A program made the translations under genes and the position numbers. From Desulfovibrionaceae bacterium (GTDB lineage: Bacteria > Desulfobacterota > Desulfovibrionia > Desulfovibrionales > Desulfovibrionaceae), in NCBI GenBank assembly GCA_009783115.1, contig WRHT01000033.1, positions 1-10,177 on the forward strand: a DNA stretch of 10,177 nucleotides, read 5' to 3'. How positions within the stretch are numbered: the first letter of the stretch is position 1; every line of letters starts with the position of its first letter. Of this stretch, positions 6,588-10,177 are shown piece after piece. Below the pieces are notes generated by a model. That model made no database searches. It had not been told where the DNA came from and saw only the letters and a list, made by a program, of their open reading frames with translations.

Positions 6588-7943
6588 CTACTCGTCGTCT
6601 CCGCTGGTCTGCGGCGCGAGGGCCTTGCGATCGATCTCCAGGAAATCAAGAAGTCCGCCGCTGAGGGCCAGAAGGCGGTATTGGGCGGAGATTTCGCTCA
6701 TTTGCGCGCTTACCAGCATCAGGGAGTTGCTGAACAGCTCGTTTTCCGAGTCCAGAATATCCAGGAGGGAGCGTTGCCCGGCATTGAACTGGTCCAGGTA
6801 CATCTGGCTGGTCTGGTTGTTATAGTCCACCGCTCTGGAGTAGGTGGAGCACTGTTCCCTGGCGGCGCGCCAGGCCTTCCAGGCGGCGGCTATTTCCTTG
6901 GTGAGGTCGTCCCGCAAGGCGGCAAGCTCCATGTTGCTCTGGCGGATGCGGGCATTGTCGCCTTTCAGGGTGTAGTAGTCATAGTTGCCGTTGAACAGCA
7001 CCCAGCTTCCGCGCAGCATGGCCGAACTGGCCCGGACGTTGGACATGGTGGCGGAGGGGTAATGATCCAGGCTGTGGCTGAGTTCCGCGGAAAGACTGGG
7101 GGCAAAGGCGCCGCGGTCCGCGTCCCGCTGGTAGCGGCGGGAGGCGATTTCCGCCTGGGCGCTCAGGATCTTGGGGTTATTCCGCAGGGCCAGCTCCTGG
7201 CAGGCTTGCGCGTCGCTCCAGGAAAGCATGGGGGAAGAGACCCGGGCCAGGCCGGCCGGCATAACTCCGGTGAGGTTGTAATAATTCAGTTCCGCGGTCT
7301 CATAGGCCAGCCGGGTTTCCACCAGGGTGCTTTCCGATCTGGCCAGGCGGGCCTGGGTCTGGGTCACGTCCGAGCGGGCGGAAGCCCCGGCGCTCTGGCG
7401 GTCAAACTGGCTTTTCAGCATGTTGCGGTGGTTGGCCACGTTGGCCGTGGCCAGGCTCAGGAGCTTTTTCTGGCGCTCCAGCTCCGCGTGGGCCATGATC
7501 GCGTCCAGGGCCAGGCCTTCGGCGTTGTCCAGCAGGCGGTATTCGGCGGAGGTCAGGAGGGAATCGGCCATGTGCAGCCGGTTGGTCGAGGAGAAACCGT
7601 TGAATACCGGCTGGGCCAGGGTCAGGGAGTAGTTGGCGCGCTCGTAAAGGGAGCCGCTCTCCTTGGTGTCCGGGGGAGGGGGGGTTTGGCGGGTGTTGGG
7701 ATCGCTGTATTGATCCGTGCCGACCGCCCCGTTCAGGGTCAGGGTGGGCATAAAAGCGCTGTTGGCGCGTTTGCGGTCAAATTCGGCCGCCTGCCGGTTT
7801 TCTTGCATGACTTTCAGGCTTGGGTGATGGTGCAAAGTCATATTCACACTATCTTTCAGGCTGGTCTGCGAAAGATCGGCGGCCAAGGCCGCGCCGGACA
7901 ATAGGAGGTTCAGACAGAGCAGAGTGAAAAAAATAACACGCAT
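6588..7943 (-). CDS. TolC-family outer-membrane channel protein of type I secretion
   Basis: I chose ATG 7941-7943 because it begins a classic signal peptide (about residues 1-21, cut near ALA-AD) and has GGAG 8 bases upstream (7952-7955). A longer frame upstream would add residues with no signal character. The protein is 451 residues, the usual TolC-family size. It shows the two-fold outer-membrane efflux repeat: Q-P-V-F-N-G-F (111-117) and V-L-F-N-G-N-Y-D-Y (315-323) mark the paired beta-strand regions. Long helical stretches with the L-x-Q/N-P-x-I/L pattern open each half (HHHPSLKVM at 38-46; RNNPKILSAQAEI at 254-266). The late QFNAGQRSLLDILDSENELF stretch (385-404) is a family hallmark. 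It forms the trimeric outer-membrane duct of the secretion system. It is the first of three tightly packed transporter genes, after a 119-base gap from the small substrate gene. Confidence 0.93.
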   Translation of the reverse strand: MRVIFFTLLCLNLLLSGAALAADLSQTSLKDSVNMTLHHHPSLKVMQENRQAAEFDRKRANSAFMPTLTLNGAVGTDQYSDPNTRQTPPPPDTKESGSLYERANYSLTLAQPVFNGFSSTNRLHMADSLLTSAEYRLLDNAEGLALDAIMAHAELERQKKLLSLATANVANHRNMLKSQFDRQSAGASARSDVTQTQARLARSESTLVETRLAYETAELNYYNLTGVMPAGLARVSSPMLSWSDAQACQELALRNNPKILSAQAEIASRRYQRDADRGAFAPSLSAELSHSLDHYPSATMSNVRASSAMLRGSWVLFNGNYDYYTLKGDNARIRQSNMELAALRDDLTKEIAAAWKAWRAAREQCSTYSRAVDYNNQTSQMYLDQFNAGQRSLLDILDSENELFSNSLMLVSAQMSEISAQYRLLALSGGLLDFLEIDRKALAPQTSGDDE

Positions 7944-7991
7944 TAATTTAACTCCGGGGTAAAGATTTGCTTTTTTATATTCACGCCAACA

Positions 7992-8024
7992 CCGGCCGAG
8001 ACTCCTCAGGGGAGCCGCGACCGG
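7992..8024 (-). other. Imperfect hairpin between the small substrate gene and the TolC-type gene
   Basis: Arms 7992-8005 and 8011-8024 pair at 11 of 14 positions around a 5-base loop. No T-rich run follows on the - strand; an A-rich stretch comes instead. It is therefore unlikely to be a full terminator. It may act as an attenuator or an mRNA-stability element that makes more of the upstream substrate mRNA than of the transporter mRNA. The rest of the 119-base gap (7944-8062) holds the TolC ribosome binding site and an AT-rich patch (about 7965-7980) without a convincing -35/-10 pair. Confidence 0.3.
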
Positions 8025-8062
8025 CTGTGGTTGTGACCAAATCGCCCCGGCCCGTAAAGGGA

Positions 8063-8992
8063 TCAAGCCAGGGTGGCCTGCAAGATATGGTGCGCCACCA
8101 GGATGTCCATGTCCTGGTCCGTGTTTTGCAGGCGCACATATTCTATGTCGGTGTTTTCAAATTTATAGGGCAGCTCCGGGGTGACGCTCCAGCCGGAGCG
8201 TTCGCCGATCTCCACTTCCACCCATTGATGGAGGCCGTCCACGCTCTTGTACAGGTTCAGCCCCAGGCCGGCCAAATCCGTCAGGCTGAGGCCGTCGAGT
8301 TCTCCGTTCAGCACGATGACGTCAACGAGGTCAACCTGGTTCAACAACTGCAGGTCGTCCAGCTTGTAGTCCACCAGAAAGTCAATGGACTCGGTGCCGG
8401 AGACGTTGTTGGTGTAATGGACGTGTTCGGCCCCGTCGACGGTGATCTGGGAATCGCTGATGAACAGCCTGGCGTAGGCGGGTTCGCTGTCTCCCTGGAC
8501 GATCCCGTAGGTGAAGATCTCCGATAAGCCCCACCCGTTATAGGCGGAATTGGCCGTAAAGGTGTAAGGGCCGTCTTCGTATATCTTCAGCGTGCCGCTG
8601 TCCGTCTCTATCTCGAGGTATTTTCCGGCCGCGTCCATGCCGTGGAAGCCGTCGTAGGTGACGTTGCCGTAAGCCACGCTGCGCAGCGCCGGGGGTTCGG
8701 CGTCCGGGGCCGCGTTGCTGCCGTAGGCTTCATCCCCGATGATGGTGTTGCCGCCGCCGAGAAGCAGGTTGCCGGAAATCACCAGGGGATTCAAATCATC
8801 CCCTCCCGCGTAATCGGTGGGGGTTTTGTCGTAGGCCGAGAGAAAGGGGGTAAAACCAAGATCCGCCGTGAACTCGTCCGGCGGCAGGCCCGCGCCCCAG
8901 CCCCCCAGGCCGTCGCCCGCGTAGGTCTGAAGCCCGCCTTCGCCCGTGTTCCCGGGGTGGGTGGCAGCTGGGTTTTGCGCTTTCTGATCCAT
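8063..8992 (-). CDS. Putative type I secretion substrate with VCBS-like domain and shared C-terminal signal
   Basis: I chose ATG 8990-8992 because AAGGAG (9001-9006) sits 8 bases upstream; an in-frame GTG at 8999-9001 overlaps that site. The product has 309 residues, is acidic, and has no Sec signal peptide or membrane span. Residues 1-100 are Gly/Pro/Asp-rich and include one RTX-like trace (GNLLLGGGNTIIGD, 74-87), but there is no repeat array. Residues about 108-178 resemble a VCBS/cadherin-like extracellular domain (GTLKIYEDGPYTFTANS, then SEIFTYGI and a final beta-strand). Residues 203-299 align with the C terminus of the upstream RTX protein, ending in YVRLQNTDQDMDILV, 10 residues from the end. 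With the transporter genes directly downstream, I infer export by this system, as a second cargo or an adhesin accessory. I do not recognise the full-length family. Confidence 0.8.
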   Translation of the reverse strand: MDQKAQNPAATHPGNTGEGGLQTYAGDGLGGWGAGLPPDEFTADLGFTPFLSAYDKTPTDYAGGDDLNPLVISGNLLLGGGNTIIGDEAYGSNAAPDAEPPALRSVAYGNVTYDGFHGMDAAGKYLEIETDSGTLKIYEDGPYTFTANSAYNGWGLSEIFTYGIVQGDSEPAYARLFISDSQITVDGAEHVHYTNNVSGTESIDFLVDYKLDDLQLLNQVDLVDVIVLNGELDGLSLTDLAGLGLNLYKSVDGLHQWVEVEIGERSGWSVTPELPYKFENTDIEYVRLQNTDQDMDILVAHHILQATLA

Positions 8993-9101
8993 TAATCTCA
9001 CTCCTTGGCGCGCTTTCCCATGTTGAAAGCTGTGCTGTGTTTCATACGCTGTGTGTGCGCACGCTTCTTCGCGCCTAAGGATTTGTAACTGGTTTGGCCC
9101 T

Positions 9102-9131
9102 CCTCTAGCACGGCGATGCGCCCGGCGTCAA
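9102..9131 (-). promoter_or_regulatory. Weak candidate promoter for the small substrate gene and secretion genes
   Basis: On the - strand TTGACG (9126-9131) matches a sigma70 -35 element at five of six positions. After 18 bases comes TAGAGG (9102-9107), a poor -10. It lies in the 240-base gap before the substrate gene, just after a terminator-like hairpin, where a new promoter would be expected. The -10 is weak enough that another sigma factor or an activator may be involved. Confidence 0.22.
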
Positions 9132-9153
9132 TACCGATATGCGCCGGTCGTCA
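9116..9153. repeat. Pair of 15-bp direct repeats 23 bp apart (possible regulator site)
   Basis: Copies ATGCGCCCGGCGTCA (9116-9130) and ATGCGCCGGTCGTCA (9139-9153) agree at 13 of 15 positions. Their start-to-start spacing of 23 bp is close to two helical turns, as expected for a dimeric regulator binding one face of DNA. They overlap or flank the candidate -35 element of the substrate gene. Function is inferred from position only. Confidence 0.3.
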
Positions 9154-9184
9154 CAAAAAAATTTTCAGGCCTCCTTTGTGTTCG

Positions 9185-9214
9185 CCGGGCCGGGGTTTTC
9201 AAGCCCCGGCCCGG
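9185..9214 (-). terminator. Strong GC hairpin after the RTX gene (probable terminator or attenuator)
   Basis: An 11-bp perfect stem (9185-9195 with 9204-9214) and an 8-base loop, starting 18 bases past the stop codon of the RTX protein gene. No U-run follows directly on the - strand, although a TTTTTTT run lies about 20 bases further on (near 9155-9165). It may terminate part of the RTX transcript and uncouple it from the secretion genes. The arm ccccggcccgg is identical to the sequence at 2323-2333 after the last gene of the cluster. Confidence 0.5.
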
Positions 9215-9232
9215 ACGGTTAAACTCTTGCCA

Positions 9233-10177
9233 TTACATGAGCAGGTTGGTCTGCACCAGGATGTCCATGTTGTTGTCCTCATGGTGCAGCCTGGTGTACT
9301 GCTCGCCGTTGAGGGTGACCTGATCGCCCACGCTCCATTCGCCGGCGCCCATATCCACCTGCACCTTCTCCTCGCCGTTATCGGAGACAATGTGCACGCC
9401 GTTGGCCGCCCAGCTTGTCAGGCTGTCCAGCCCGGCGGTGTTTTCAAGGCCGATGACCTCGATGCTGGTCAGGTGCCCATCGCTGAAGAGGCTGTCCAGG
9501 GTGCCCATATCGTCGTAATAGCCGGCCAGGAAGTCCACCCCGGCCTCGCCGGGAGCCGTCATGCCGTCGTTCTCGTAAACGAAGACGTGGTTTTCATAGG
9601 CGGGCGCCGGGGCGGGCAAGGGCGCGCCCCAAGGCGCGCCGCTCAAGCCGGCGTCGTAGCCCTCGGCCTCGATGATCGTCTGCAGGAAGAGCATCGCGTC
9701 CGCCGCGTCCGTCCCGATGCCGGAGTAATCCCCTTCCAGCGTGATGCTCTTGCTGAACTCGTTGGTAATCCGGATGGGATCCCCTTCATCGTCCTTAAGG
9801 ATATTCCCGCTCTCATCCTTGTCATAATCCACGAACTCCACGAGCCTGACGTCCAGGGTCGCCTTGCCGTCCGGGCCGATGCTCAGGGTAAGGAACCCCG
9901 CATTCTCGCCGTCGGCGCATTCGCCCTTGAATACCTGGTCGTCATCGTCCCAGGTCACCTTCAGCAGGTCCTTCAGGCTATCCTTGCCGTTAAAGAAGAG
10001 GTCGTCAAAGCGCAGGATATCCTCGCCGGGGGTGAAGTCCATGATGTGGTTGACGCCGCCGTCCATGTCCGCCAGCCTCAGGGCGAAGATGTCTTCGCCG
10101 CCGCCGCCGAACAGGACGTTGTCGCCGCCGCCGCCGTAGATGATGTCGTTGCCGCCGCCGCCGATGACGATGTCGTT
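9233..10177 (-). CDS. RTX (hemolysin-type calcium-binding repeat) secreted protein, C-terminal part
   Basis: The frame is open to the right edge, so the start is outside the window; 314 C-terminal residues are visible. Residues 1-27 hold the last glycine-rich RTX nonapeptides (NDIVIGGGG, NDIIYGGGG, DNVLFGGGG), which fold as calcium-binding beta-rolls after export. Residues 28-60 (EDIFALRLADM, then HIMDFTPGEDILRFDDLF) follow the D-x-F...D-x-I-x-D-F-x2-G-x-D-x-L pattern that ends many type I secreted RTX adhesins (T1SS_VCA0849-like). Unusually, about 250 residues follow: an acidic beta-rich part, a Pro/Ala linker (about 182-193), and a final domain (214-314) shared with the next gene and ending YTRLHHEDNNMDILV plus six residues. 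The protein is likely a large cell-surface or released adhesin. An internal ATG at 10066 is not the start because RTX repeats continue upstream of it in frame. Confidence 0.92.
   Translation of the reverse strand, partial: NDIVIGGGGNDIIYGGGGDNVLFGGGGEDIFALRLADMDGGVNHIMDFTPGEDILRFDDLFFNGKDSLKDLLKVTWDDDDQVFKGECADGENAGFLTLSIGPDGKATLDVRLVEFVDYDKDESGNILKDDEGDPIRITNEFSKSITLEGDYSGIGTDAADAMLFLQTIIEAEGYDAGLSGAPWGAPLPAPAPAYENHVFVYENDGMTAPGEAGVDFLAGYYDDMGTLDSLFSDGHLTSIEVIGLENTAGLDSLTSWAANGVHIVSDNGEEKVQVDMGAGEWSVGDQVTLNGEQYTRLHHEDNNMDILVQTNLLM
10097..10177 (-). repeat. RTX nonapeptide-coding repeats
   Basis: Three consecutive 27-bp units encode x-D/N-x3-G-G-G-G, rich in GGC codons (gccgcc runs on the + strand). 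The array continues beyond the right edge. The middle unit has D-N where the others have N-D, a small departure from the G-G-x-G-x-D-x-U-x consensus. Confidence 0.85.

Noticed and set aside
4479..7904. A 1141-codon open frame on the + strand antisense to the exporter and TolC-type genes
   Set aside because: It is the antisense reflection of two well-supported - strand genes in GC-rich DNA. Its product is His/Gly/Gln-rich with no recognisable domain, and it runs across the boundary between two unrelated genes.
7944..8066. N-terminal extension of the TolC-type protein to a start at 8066
   Set aside because: The extension has no signal-peptide character, overlaps the substrate gene's stop, and would bury the clear signal peptide that begins at 7943, which has its own GGAG site.
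10080..10177. The gccgccgcc runs as a possible CRISPR or simple satellite repeat
   Set aside because: The period is 27 bp with no spacers, and it reads in frame as RTX glycine-rich nonapeptides.

Overview
The window looks like the chromosome of a GC-rich Gram-negative bacterium. It has an outer-membrane TolC-type protein, periplasmic binding proteins and an envelope-spanning secretion system. The gene order (RTX protein, TolC-type protein, LapB/LssB-type ABC exporter, HlyD-type adaptor) and the flavour of the proteins point to Desulfovibrionaceae or a relative. That placement comes from memory of family resemblance, not from a search.

Left part (1-1537, + strand): two adjacent genes for BMP/PnrA-type substrate-binding proteins. 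The first is visible only as its C-terminal 123 residues and the second is complete. They are clear tandem paralogs and probably the binding-protein part of a nucleoside/purine-type ABC importer whose other parts lie to the left.

Middle (1538-2334): a gene-poor, less GC-rich patch. It holds one CopG-type antitoxin gene (- strand). Overlapping its start is a short open stretch that reads as the last residues of a BrnT-type toxin. The rest of the toxin is missing, so this appears to be a decayed toxin-antitoxin locus. The remaining 350 bases have no recognisable gene.

Right part (2335-10177, all - strand, transcribed from high to low coordinates): a complete type I secretion system with two apparent substrates. 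In transcription order these are (a) the C-terminal end of an RTX protein entering from the right edge; (b) a 309-residue protein with a VCBS-like domain and no RTX array; (c) a TolC-type outer-membrane protein; (d) a LapB/LssB-type ABC exporter with a degenerate C39-like N-terminal domain; (e) an HlyD-type adaptor with a very long Pro/Gln/Ala-rich N-terminal extension. Genes c, d and e are tightly packed (12-bp gap, then a 4-bp ATGA overlap). A GC-rich hairpin that probably acts as a terminator follows e.

The main point is that the two putative substrates share a homologous C-terminal segment ending in Y-x-R-L-x3-D-x2-M-D-I-L-V close to the C terminus. This suggests a common export signal for this transporter. 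It links the small protein to the RTX protein as a second cargo and gives a motif to search for further cargos elsewhere in the genome.
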